A program made the position numbers and the translations under genes. 64,000 bases of DNA from Mimachlamys varia (taxonomy: Eukaryota > Mollusca > Bivalvia > Pectinida > Pectinidae): positions 29,238,792 to 29,302,791 of the forward strand of contig OX392532.1 of NCBI GenBank assembly GCA_947623455.1, in the 5' to 3' direction. Positions 33,475 through 43,989 of this stretch are shown here, in pieces (the stretch's first letter is position 1; each line of letters opens with the position of its first letter). The notes under the pieces were generated by a model. That model was not told the origin of the DNA, made no database searches, and was given only the letters and a program-made list of their open reading frames with translations.

Positions 33475-33668
33475 TAACAGCAAGAGTCAAATAAGGAATT
33501 ACCGGATTTTGGAGGTGGAGGAAACGTAAAGTACCCGGAGAAAAACAACGCCCTACAGGTGGTACATGGAAACTGCCCTACGTGGGTTTCGAACTATCAA
33601 CCAATAGTTGGAGGGATAGTCGTAGAATGTCGAGGCACCTGAAGTATTCGGCCACTGCAGCCCCTTAA
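33475..33668 (-). repeat. tRNA-derived SINE, second Leu/Ser-like copy
   Basis: Minus strand begins GGGGCTGCAGTGGCCGAATA, with B-box-like ATAGTTCGAAACC, then TTTCTCCGGGTACTTTACG and TTTCCTCCACCTCC blocks. More diverged than the 21.0-kb copy. Confidence 0.6.
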
Positions 33669-33669
33669 C

Positions 33670-35230
33670 TTTGCGTTACGAATTCCCCGATCCAACCATA
33701 ATATCTATAAAATAAAGCAATTATTTTCAATCTGTGATCTGTTTTCAAACCAGGAAAATACTCCAGTAAGCAATTAAAGGAGTAGTGCTCTGTTTTTTAG
33801 CCCCGTATCTTCTCCTGAAAAAAACAGTTTTCTTATCTGTTAATGTTCAGGAAAATTAGTGCGGGAAGAATCATATTATTTGAAGATTTTTCGAGTTAAA
33901 GTTCGGATTTCACTACATGTACAACTGCCAACAATTGTATCATGCTCTTTGTTTTCAGTTAAACATATACCAATAAAAAAAAGTCAGCCGAGATAGTTCA
34001 CGTAATGAAATTAAAACGGCAAATTTAAGCAACAATGGAAGATAATTCCCAAGTGTTTTGTCGCATGCGAGGACACAGGAATACATAATAAAATTAATAT
34101 GAAAACAAAATGAAATGTTTCCATAATTAATTAATCTTGGTGTCCGTCTAGGGATCTGTAAAAGGTCTATCTCGAAATGAGAAATGTCTAATATGACATG
34201 TCCAATGTATTAGGACTGTTTTGTGCGAATATATAAACAGATATATGCATTGGTCACAACATAGAGTTTAGTCGTGCCTAGTCTTAAATTGATATCAAAC
34301 ATCTTGTTCAAAATCTTTCATTGGCGTGTGCATGTAAATTGTAAGAAGCCATAAAACGTGTCTACACAGTATTTAGCTCACTAAAAACACCATATACTTA
34401 AACCCACATCGGTGTTTACTGTAATAGTGGGCTTGTTCGCGCCTTGGATATGTTTCCTTATTTCGCTTGCTTTAAATACATTTTTTGGTATCTGCAAATG
34501 TATCCACACACGAATATATTTAACACTGATCAAACTCTAAACTCATTGTATATGTGCACATTAAAAAATAGCACGACTGACAACGCGAAATCAAAGATTG
34601 AAGGCTGACTATGCAAAAAAATGTCCCGCGCGAAAATAAGGGTACGTGAAATGCTATATTCCTGAAAATACAGTAAGTATTTCCTTGTTGTAGTCAAATA
34701 CCTACATTCCAAGAAGAAAGCATTGCCACTTACCTATATTACATAGGATTATGTACAACACGTCTGTCTAATAGTTATAGTATTGCTACAATTTATTTAT
34801 AGCACTATAAAGATGTTGCATATTATTATTTTTATGAGATACTATGGTAATACAGATAAAAAGACCCATCACTTTATTCATCAGCATACACCGTGAAACC
34901 ATATTAAATGTACCTTGATGTTAGCAGGACGCAATACCTTATAAAACCAAACTAAACAAGTGGCGGTCTGACATGTTTAAACATAAATTAGAACACGAGC
35001 CAAATAACTCATTCGAAAAAAAGTTGAATTCCTGCGGAGATTTAACTTAATCGTCGTCCCAAAATTGGAGCGATGTAAACACAGATGTGGGAATAGGAAG
35101 CTTAAATCAGAAACAGGTAGTTCTAATAGCGACCTTCTAGTTATTATTAGTAAGTACTGAGCGGTCTTCAACACAAGATAGGTTATTGAGGCTTACAGAT
35201 GGTTGATAAAGAAACAAACGCAAACTAAAA
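33670..35230. other. No gene recognised
   Basis: AT-rich intergenic DNA. Open frames up to 65 codons without motifs. Confidence 0.4.
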
Positions 35231-35234
35231 ACAT

Positions 35235-35380
35235 TAAAAATGACGTAACTCACATATGTTGCACATTTACTTTTAGTGATAGATCAAGTAAGCCGAAAAA
35301 TGAATTAAACTGTATCATACCGCTGTTTCGTCCTCCTGAGACTCTTCAGTGATGCTGAGGGCCAAAAGGTTGGATCAAAG
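35235..35380 (-). repeat. Hammerhead-bearing repeat family A unit
   Basis: Minus strand: CCTTTTGGCCCTCAGCATCA, ribozyme, AGTTTAATTCATTTTTCGGC, then AAATGTGCAACATATGTGAG and TTACGTCAT. A 3'-half fragment in the opposite orientation follows at 35590-35652. Confidence 0.65.
35312..35355 (-). ncRNA. Type I hammerhead ribozyme, core intact
   Basis: Minus strand: GCATCA, CTGAAGA, GTCT-CAGGA-GGAC, GAAAC, AGCGGTA, TGATAC. All core nucleotides are present, stem II has a U-G closing pair, stem III is the minimal AC/GT, and cleavage would follow GTA. Stem I has one C-A mismatch. Same 44-nt length as the other copies. Confidence 0.7.
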
Positions 35381-35589
35381 TCAAAGTAAAAAGCATTGTT
35401 AATTGGAATATTGAAAGAGGTAATGGTGATATATTTTAGTTAAAAGACCAACAGCTTTCAGATAGGCTAAAATTGAAATGACAATCATTTTATTTCGAAA
35501 ATAAATATGTAAGGCATGGGTTTTTAGAAAATGTCTCGACTTGACAGATGTTTAGTTGTAAATGTTTCTTGTAATTCATTTTAATTGTC

Positions 35590-35655
35590 ATACTGTATCG
35601 ATAACTAAATACAAAAAATGCAGCACATGTGTGTATGTATGTTACGTCATCCTTA
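35590..35655 (+). repeat. Family A fragment lacking the ribozyme
   Basis: Only the downstream half remains: CATACTGTATCGATAACTAA, AAATGCAGCACATGTGTG, GTTACGTCATCC. Confidence 0.5.
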
Positions 35656-35952
35656 CGCTATGCATTGAGACTGGTATTCACGTTTCAATAAACAACAATG
35701 TGAAATATAAGAATGATCCGTCAGAAGAGAGACAAAAACAACTTCGTCCCGGTCCTCTCTCTGTAGCTGGGACCTCCTCGAATTACAGCTGTTAGTGTGT
35801 GTGAAAGGTGTAACAATAAGTTCCCCCTAAAGCATATAAATGCCACAATTACTTTGAATTACACCATTATCTTGTGCAACATATTCCAATAAATGTTAGA
35901 ATATCTTTCATTGAAAAAATATGTGTGTTTTACATCATCTTTGATTACAGGG

Positions 35953-36016
35953 TAAACTAAATAAAGCACAGCGTAAACAAAATAAAGCAGAGCGTAAACA
36001 AAATACAGCAGAGCGT
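35953..36016 (+). repeat. 21-bp tandem repeat, 3 copies
   Basis: Three units of AAACAAAATAAAGCAGAGCG plus T, with few substitutions. Non-coding. Confidence 0.7.
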
Positions 36017-36019
36017 GGA

Positions 36020-37555
36020 CTTAGTTAAGTATATTTTATATAATCTTTACCAGTGAAATATCGAAAAGTATTCATTTTATAAAAGTGATATTTTTCAATA
36101 GTGAGAAATGTATTTTTTTTCTAGGGAAAAATATCACGTTTTCTTATTTGACCAATCAGGTCGCTGCTTACAAACGACATTTGGGAAAATCAAAAGCTGC
36201 CACTGTATATTTTGCTATAAAAATGAAAGTAACAGAATGTATAACAGTATTTTCATTAATACCAAACATATTTTACACATGAGGCAAATATTTTGATTTT
36301 TTTATATCAAAAAATTAGCCCCACTTATGAAATATATTTGGTATTACTGAATACAATGTTAGATATCCTCTATATCTTGAGCGAGTTTTTAAGACCGCCA
36401 TAGCTATCTGATGAGACCGGGTCCGGCCCGGTTAGATCATCCTAATATCACTCCGTTCTGTTTTCTTTCTAAACAATTCGGTATGATAACAAAAGATTTG
36501 AAGGGGGATAACTCTTTCGAACTTACCTTCGGTCATGCTAATACGACACTGGCTAGCATTACCTTATCCTGCAAAAGGTAGGAAAACCGCTCTTAAACTA
36601 ATGCCATTTCAAATGAAGAAATGGAAGATAAATATACAACAAGATCTGAGAAAAATACTTACACAATGTATACTGCTCTTATTATTGTCTTCAAGACGGA
36701 AGGGTTTTTTTTAAGTTACAAATGAAACACCTCTCTTTTAGCTTTAATCATGGGGAAAAAAATGTTAGAAGGAAGGATAATGCTAAGAGTGATATATTGA
36801 GCCCGATTTATCAAACGATGAGTAAAAACTGGATATATCTTGATATGTTTTAGAGTCGTCCCAATAGAAACAATTCTAAACGTAGTCTTAGAAAGTACGT
36901 CGGCATGTCCGTTTTGAAAAAAATATGTGACGTTTTCTGTTAGATCAGTTCGGCGGGCATTTATCCGACCTCTGTTAGATCCATAATGCATATAACAGCA
37001 GATCTTCCAGTATACAAATTCATACAAAACTTGGCATGATATAGCTGATGACAGATATATGCAAAGTAAAATTGTTTTCGTATTAATATAAATAAAAATT
37101 TGACATGTTAATTTTTTTTTGAAATACAAATTTCAGTTTTGATCATAGTACTTGAAGAGAAAATAAAATGCATTAATAAACATTTTTCAGTATTTAAATG
37201 TCGACCATAACAAAACTGCTTATGGTAGTTCATTAAAATGTCCGATGTGTAGTTAAAATTTCTATAAAAAAATATTGTGAAGTTAAAAAAATCCATATAC
37301 ACACATGTGTTCCGGAAACAGCAATAAAATTATCATTGAATTAAATACCAAATGTTGTAATAAATCTGGTTCTCGAATCAATGTTTGCCTACATTTCAGT
37401 GACGGTAGATTTATGTATAAAACAGTAAAAGTGTAGAGACATATAATAATACATATTGTGTTATACCCACGTGTTATTTATGACACAAATATATAGCGGC
37501 TGTAGTCATACATTGGACACAGTTTCAAGACAGCGAAAAAACTCTTTAAGACATT
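36020..37555. other. No gene recognised
   Basis: Includes a 137-codon minus-strand frame (37129-36716) without recognisable family or splice context, and a GC-rich hairpin near 36414-36431 (ACCGGG/CCCGGT). Neither supports a gene. Confidence 0.4.
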
Positions 37556-37559
37556 AATT

Positions 37560-37678
37560 AAGGATTAACTTGAATTTATTTTTTATGTTATGGGGGTATA
37601 ACACAAAAAACCGGAGTGTACTCTCATCATAAACCGTTCGCGGTTTATCATAAAAAATAAATTCAAGTTAATCCTTAT
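37560..37678. mobile_element. Foldback/MITE palindrome
   Basis: Outer arms AAGGATTAACTTGAATTTAT (37560) and ATAAATTCAAGTTAATCCTT (ending 37677) are perfect inverted copies. The inner part contains AAACCGTTCGCGGTTT. No ORF. Confidence 0.7.
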
Positions 37679-37689
37679 AATTTAATCTA

Positions 37690-38385
37690 TACCCTGCGAA
37701 AATTCACTTTATTGATGGACTCTTTTCTCTTACAAATTAATACGCTGCTGCATCAGCCAATCAAAAGCGACGTTATAAACGACGACGTCAATTTTTACGT
37801 TATGGGCTGATAACATAGTTTTTTAAACCAATGAAAAAGCTTGTTTCAAACAATATTAAATTATTACAAAATAACCTTTTCCAGACTTAAATGTACATAA
37901 AAACGAGGTATTCAGATATATTTCAATGAATTCAATTTACATAGGCTCCCGGTAATATCATAGTTATTTATTTGAATGAAATATAAAAATAATAAATCAC
38001 CACAGAATTTTTTTTCATATCAGAAATTAATTATTACAATTAGAATATTGCAAACATAGCATTTGATCAACAGAACATTTCTCTATAGAAAAATATCGGA
38101 ACCTTAGATTAAAAAAAGACATGTGAAATATGTAAAAAAGAAAAAAAATCACGACTGAATTAGCACTTGAAGATAAAAGCGTTCTCGGTATTTCTGAGTT
38201 ATCCGCTATCTGTCTGTTAAGTTTGCATGCCTTACTGATGTCTTTTTTTAATCATTTTAAAACATTTGGAACAAGACGAATTTCCCGGACATGATTATAA
38301 CTAGATTTGTATCTAGAGTAAATTCTGTAGAAATACAATGAGAAAGGCGGATCATTCCTGTATCAAATAATGATATGTTAGTTAT
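37690..38385. other. No gene recognised
   Basis: AT-rich spacer. Confidence 0.4.
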
Positions 38386-38392
38386 CACTTTT

Positions 38393-38458
38393 TCGGCATA
38401 CTGTATATATTACTAAATTTAAGAGGAGGTGCAGCATATGTGTATGTTACGTCATCTT
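38393..38458 (+). repeat. Family A fragment lacking the ribozyme
   Basis: TTTTTCGGCATACTGTATAT, TTACTAAATTTAAGAGG, GTGCAGCATATGTGTATG, TTACGTCATC. The hammerhead half is absent. Confidence 0.55.
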
Positions 38459-38459
38459 T

Positions 38460-39335
38460 ATCAGAATTAGCTTCTGTTTCCAGATAAGGAGATATTTGTT
38501 ATTGAGAGATAAATAGCAAAATAAACTTAGTCTAAATCGCAATGAGTGTTATTCATTGCAGTTCATTTTGACGAAAATTTATAAACTGTAAAGATTGCGG
38601 TCAACTTCGGACTCGGCATATTTAATAATGTCGACATATTTTTAATGTGATATCGACTAATTAAATATATATATAATTTGTCGCATAGACGTGTCACTTT
38701 TCCTGTGATCTAGCTATGGTATAACCAACACATTTTTCACAGTTTTACCAATACCATATGGTATTAGTGAGGCCCCTCCCCTTGACCGAGTACAATAGAA
38801 TTCGGAGCTCTCATTTGTCATTGAAACATGGCCAATGGACACCGTGGGAAATAACTAAAAGTAAACACAGACCTACAAAACGTTCTGCAACAATTCAATA
38901 CAGACCACAGGAACCTGACAATTTGATACAGCTAGTTTTGGAACTAGTTTTTAAGGTATTCAAGATTGATTTTATATTGGGGAAGGGGGGGTGGTAGTAG
39001 ATCAATTTAAAAGATGCCTCCTCAAATAGCCTTTATGACAAACGGGGAGGGGACATTTTTATCAACATAATCGAACTAAACCCCAAAAAGCTGTAACAAG
39101 TCTTAAGTTCCCTGTGGCATGTTCCACGGGTTATCTTTTTTCGTATTGTAACGTAAACTTTCCGCATTAACAGTCTTGAAATTAAAAGGTACACAGCAGT
39201 TTAAACACATTTTCGGAAATATCAGGCTTACTTCAAACGAATTCAGGGAAGCGGTTATAGTAGGCAGTTTATTCGGTATTCCAGGGCTTGCTCTAAATAA
39301 CTTGATGTTTACTTGGATGTGACAAAGATTTACAT
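38460..39335. other. No gene recognised
   Basis: Holds a 79-codon frame (38758-38997) without motifs. A short block near 39046 (GGGGACATTTTTATC) resembles one at 46.15 kb. Confidence 0.4.
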
Positions 39336-39500
39336 AGCGGGTGTCGTTGATGAAGCAGAAGACGGAACACCTGGTCTTATTTTCTTGTACTTTTGCAAGG
39401 GTCTCCATGTTAATCTTTCCTTTGTTCATATTTCACTGGTTTAATCGATTTTGATTGGATTATGATTTTGTTAACGCTTCGGTATTCTCTTATTTATTTC
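39290..39500 (+). repeat. Dispersed repeat family B
   Basis: CAGGGCTTGCTCTAAATA, TTGGATGTGACAAAGATTTA, GTTGATGAAGCAGAAGACG, GAACACCTGGTCTTATTTTC, GGGTCTCCATGTTAATC, and GATTATG...ACGCTTCGGTATTCTC. Matches the copies at 27.6, 28.1 and 54.9 kb. Confidence 0.6.
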
Positions 39501-39725
39501 CTGCTTCTCTTTGATCACCATTAAAGTAAAAAAAAGAATCAAACATTCTGAAATCGATAGAACTTAGGTCCGGGTCACTTTCATGGTGATTACTCAATTG
39601 ATCGTCAAAATCATCTGTCACCAAGTGCCAAAACTGGTACGAGACTAAGTCCAACATGTTGTTCTGTTTTTATGATGACAAAATTTTCACATGAAATTGT
39701 CACAGGACACTTTATGCGACAAGTC

Positions 39726-39867
39726 GGTTACATCACAGGAACCTCGCAATATGTCAGTTATCGTACTCGAGGGGCGGAGCTAACTTCACTTGCGCTCCGC
39801 ACTCTGGAAGTAGCACCGCCCCTCTCGTACAATAACTGGCATATTGCTCGGTTTATATGATGTAACC
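39726..39867. mobile_element. Palindromic MITE
   Basis: Arms of about 60 bp start GGTTACATCA (39726) and end TGATGTAACC (39867). Both contain the GCAATATG, CAGTTAT, GTAC and GAGGGGCGG blocks. The central loop is about 20 bp. Clean termini suggest a defined element. Non-coding. Confidence 0.8.
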
Positions 39868-40269
39868 AATACTTATACCACCCGTAAGTTAAAAACAATC
39901 AGAGAACAGCTACCACCTAACAAGACAATAATGCAAGCAATGACATGAAATATGCCGTGACACTTCTCAGATTATATCTACTTCTTTGACAATAATGCCA
40001 TCATAGGTACATATGTAGGTCGGATAGATTTAGCATTGATGCATGGCGGCCTCATCGTTCTTTGACCAGGAAGTTTGAATTCTACCTTACGAATACAGGT
40101 ATTGCCTGTCACAAAATTCTATAAAATTTGGGTTTGTTTGTTGTTTTTTTTTCCAAACCGCGATCACATTAACAAAGATTTTTTTACAATAATAATTAAA
40201 TGGAATCGTATACATTTTATCTAGCACACAAGACTCGTCTGCTGTATGTCGTGTCGTCTGCGTCAGCGT

Positions 40270-40350
40270 ACATGTTCGACTTATAACCGGTTTGTCTAGA
40301 CTGCCATAGTATATGCTGTAGCTGGATGACGGTGGAGCCAGGCTCAAAAG
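40270..40350 (+). other. Orphan third copy of the acyl-CoA synthetase 5' exon
   Basis: TTGTCTAGACTGCCATAGTA, then GCTGTAGCTGGATGACGGTG and GAGCCAGGCTCAAAAG, followed by GTAAGTT (donor 40351), matches the gene 2 5' exon base for base over most of ~65 nt, including the position of the donor. No acyl-CoA synthetase coding exon is found downstream in the remaining 23.6 kb. Either the coding exon is lost, or this exon serves another gene. Confidence 0.55.
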
Positions 40351-41293
40351 GTAAGTTTTCTGCCTACTATTTGCATTTACTAACATGAATTAAAAACAAT
40401 TATATCATATCATTGTTTTGATGAAACCTTTCACACAATTACAAAAATGTCGACTTCGTTTACCATCGGATCAGTAATTCAGAACCCGTGGTTAAAAATA
40501 GAATGCAATTTGCCGCCCGGCAATTCATTTCTTTGAGTAAATAATGTTGTTAGAGAATGTTTCCTATTCAACTTACCACATGTTTTAAATATGTATTTAC
40601 AGTTGAAACCTTTATTCAAAACAAACTGACCAATTTTCCAAAAATCCAAAACTATACAAGTATAGTTTAATTCACAATGTCTCTTTGCTTCTTTCCATAG
40701 AGCTACCTGGTAACCGTTAATCGATACAATAACGCTGGTGCTTCGGAATGTTCAAACATGTTTTATATAATGTATAATGAGCGTTTGTAGATATGTATCG
40801 AATTTATTCCTGCCTTAAAAAGCTTACATTCCTGTCTTCACAACACACAATTTTGTTATACATGTATATACTATTTTGTCCTTGTTAATTTGCACATCTA
40901 AATTGTGATATCTTTTTTTCTTTCGCTTGTCTTTTTAGTGATCAAATGTACGCTGGAAAGACGACCTTCTAGTACAGTTATGATTAATTGTTATGAATTC
41001 TGCAATTGGTATAATACATATGTATATATTTTACTGTATCAAAAGAAATGTGCCACAAACAGCCAATGAGTTGGTCCGAATAACTCTTGCTTAGCTTTTA
41101 GTAAAACATAGACACTACATTTTTATTACTTTATTTTACAAAAGCTTTGCCTTTCATTTGTTTTATTAGTTTAGATAATAATGATATATTTTCTTGTGTT
41201 TATGGCATGAATGTGATTCACAGTTTTACTTTGCCCTAGATAAGTTCATTCCCCGTGTATTGAGAATCTTACCTGTAAAATAGATATTGTATG
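40351..41293. other. No gene recognised
   Basis: AT-rich sequence after the orphan exon. No coding similarity to the acyl-CoA synthetase genes. Confidence 0.4.
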
Positions 41294-42967
41294 TTAAAGG
41301 ATTTGTGCAACGAAAAATTTAAATTTTATATTTGGTAAAAGTCATGTTTCAAAAACATTTTCAAACACCCAATCTTGCAAGCGTGGTATGTTTACTTTGA
41401 GGTGACACGATTATAAGGTCATTTTCGCCGACCTCTCAAGTATGCATATTTTGTGACCCAGAACGAGGCCACTCCCCCTGTGACGTCGTCTTACTACGGG
41501 GTAATCAAGCTATCGCCATATAACACAGTTTGCTTACATAAACATTGTATATGTAAAACGCGTATAACAGCAAATATTGTTGTAACAGTTACATACTGAT
41601 ACATACAATACGTACAATATACTTTTTAAAACGAAAGTCCATGCATACTTTCAACTTGTATTGGCCAAACGTCCAGGGTGTCTATATCCGAGTTATAATA
41701 ATAAACCCTTTCTAATATTTTCATTAATGTGAGCTTTAGATATTTCATTAATTCTTCAGCTTCATCTTTACTAGTTACCTAATGCAAATAACCCCCGAGG
41801 TCATCACAGGTGTGAAATGACTTACCTGTGATATCAAAGGGATGCGCAGTGGCCGGTAGAGGTAAAAAGACGATTATAATCTGATACATCTGGTCAATTA
41901 ACACATTAGGAAAGGTATACAATAGATTGACACCCTCTCAAATTTCTCAGATAATAATTAAATGTACATTGCGATGTACATGATTATGCCCACTAAACAT
42001 ATATTTTGTATTTACTGGAAAAAATATGAATTAGAAAAAAAAAACGTCGCTAGTGCAATCGTTGCGATTGAAAGGTAAAAACTGTCACCGACACGGAGCA
42101 GAGATCAACACGGGAATACTATCGAAAGTCCGGTTTTTCTGGGGCAAATCAAAGATGAGAATGTTCCGTACCTCAACTTAAATAATCACATCTTAAAATT
42201 GTTTGTATTTCTGAGCTGACGCAAAATAAATGAAAATAAAAACTTTCGTATTTACATTTATTTACCGTGACCCCGACCTTGAAATTTAATTCCGTAAAAA
42301 GACATGATACATATTATACATGTTGTGAATTCCCTGTCATAATTGTACCGTGTTAATATATACATGATGTAATATATAATGCATATTTATGGGGTTCCGA
42401 TTTCGTTTGTTGGTATTTAAACCGAATACATATAGAATTTACAATAGCATTTTAGATAGTTAGATTGTATTTCCCATTTTTTTAGTCGAAGTAGCATATG
42501 CGTGTTTATAATGTATTCTGTGCTGATGTCGCTTTCCCTGGTATATCTACTTGTCCGTCTCTGAAAGCGACAAATAATTCTGTAGCTCTATAAACATGTT
42601 TTTTTATGTGGATAAAATAACAAGGCGAACTCTAATGATACAAACTACATCACTATATGTATCTGGCCTGCTGAATGTTGCCAAAATTACAGTATTTTAG
42701 GTCGGTAATCAGCGGACCTAATAGAAGAATGTAAACAGGTAAGGTTAGATTGAGGAGTCCTTGTACTATGATAACGTCACGCGATCACGTGACCAATGAA
42801 CTCATTATCTCTAGTTTCGCTTAAGAGGTCCAAGGCGTATGACCCGAATTTCGTGTCAATGTAAGAAAACCAGAACCCGCGCGATCGTCAGGGCATGTTA
42901 TTATGGTTTCACAATACTACTTCTACCAAATATAAAATGTTCATTTTTTGTTGCACAAATCCTTTAA
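41294..42967. mobile_element. Non-autonomous DNA transposon, 1.67 kb, long TIRs
   Basis: The ends are inverted copies over about 48 bp: TTAAAGGATTTGTGCAAC at 41294 and GTTGCACAAATCCTTTAA ending at 42967, both followed inward by a shared ATTTTATATTTGGTA block. Both termini carry TTAA, which could be a duplicated TTAA target. The interior has no ORF above chance; it includes GC-richer stretches near 41425-41510 and 42770-42890. It depends on a transposase elsewhere. Superfamily is undecided. Confidence 0.75.
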
Positions 42968-43026
42968 CATTTTAAGGACACTGTAGAACCATAGGTGACA
43001 TCAAGGTGATATCATTTCATAAGATT

Positions 43027-43100
43027 TTATTTTCTGATCCTTATTTTCATATTTTGCCCCTTTTTGAGTTTTGATTATGGTTTTTGTAAGCGCTATTTTT
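43027..43100 (+). repeat. Family B fragment
   Basis: CTTATTTTCATATTTTGCCC, GAGTTTTGATTATGG and GTTTTTGTAAGCGCT resemble the tail of family B copies. Confidence 0.35.
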
Positions 43101-43183
43101 AATGAAATTATTGGGGGAAAGCGATTGTAACCATACAGAGGTAATATGTACTTATATTAATTTCATGGTATATTCGCGTGAAC

Positions 43184-43218
43184 TCACTTTTTACCACATT
43201 TCACATGTGGTAAAAAGT
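43184..43218. repeat. Short perfect hairpin
   Basis: CACTTTTTACCACAT and ATGTGGTAAAAAGTG are exact inverted copies separated by a few bases. Confidence 0.6.
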
Positions 43219-43294
43219 GAATTTTACATGAAAAAAATCACGTGATCTCACATTAAATACACATGGATTTTCGCAAATGTAACGTTTATGTTTC

Positions 43295-43502
43295 ATATGT
43301 GGACACAATTGTCTAATGGTTGGACGCTGGGTTCGGTATCGAAGGGCTAGGAGTTCTAGTAATGGCCACGACACTTGTGTTGTATCATTGAGCAAAATAC
43401 TTTACCCCGCTTGTTCCAGACTTCTCAGCTGTAAATGAGTACGTGGTTGGGCAGTGCAAGAAATTGTTGAGTTCAGCTGTGAGCGCTTGTAACGAACACA
43501 AA
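43295..43502 (+). repeat. tRNA-derived SINE with conserved core
   Basis: Head: AATTGTCTAATGGTTGGACG (A-box-like) with GGTATCGAAGGG and a decayed B box (GAGTTCTAG). The body matches a core seen in many animal SINEs: CGACACTTGTGTTGT, TGAGCAAAATACTTTACCCC, CTTGTTCCAG, CAGCTGTAAATGAGTACGTG. Non-coding. Confidence 0.75.
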
Positions 43503-43802
43503 TAGTTCACGAGTTATTCCTAACAAGGAATCCTTTTAAATTTCATTTTTAAAAACCATACATGTACAATGTGAGAGTGTATTGATTTAGATTAGGCAAA
43601 GAAAGAGTAAATTCTGAGGTAGATGTGTGAAAAAAATGACTTCCCTTCTTCATTATGATGTGATAAGAGTGTTGCATTAAACAGAGTGACCAAAGCACTA
43701 CTAAACTGAAACTTGGTTGACAGTGGTACTACCATCGTACTTCCGCCATTTCAAATAATCTATACATCTGCAGTACCATGCAGGCGAACCATGCTAAGAG
43801 AT

Positions 43803-43989
43803 ATTTACATGTAAGCATCAAACTGCATTCTGTTAGAGTTAAAGGCGATATGAACACCCACTGCATTACAGGAAAATAGCCTGAAGCGCGCTAACATGAA
43901 ATAAATAAAACATGAACCGCATTTTCCTGTAATGCAGTGGTCGTTCATATCGCCTAAACAGAATGCAGTTTAATGCTTATATTTACATT
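43803..43989. mobile_element. Palindromic MITE, related to the one at 4.15 kb
   Basis: Arms: TAAGCATCAAACTGCATTCT ... GGCGATATGAAC ... CCACTGCATTACAGGAAAAT against ATTTTCCTGTAATGCAGTGG ... GTTCATATCGCC ... AGAATGCAGTTTAATGCTTA. Its right terminus, read inward, is AATGTAAATATAAGCATTAA, the same as the left end of the 4.15-kb element. Confidence 0.75.

Noticed and set aside
36395..36432. Possible further hammerhead (CTGATGAG followed by an ACCGGG/CCCGGT hairpin)
   Set aside because: The stem is followed by TAGATC instead of GAAA, and no cleavage triplet or stem I partner is visible.
36716..37129. 137-codon minus-strand ORF
   Set aside because: AT-driven composition, no recognisable family, no repeat or splice context.
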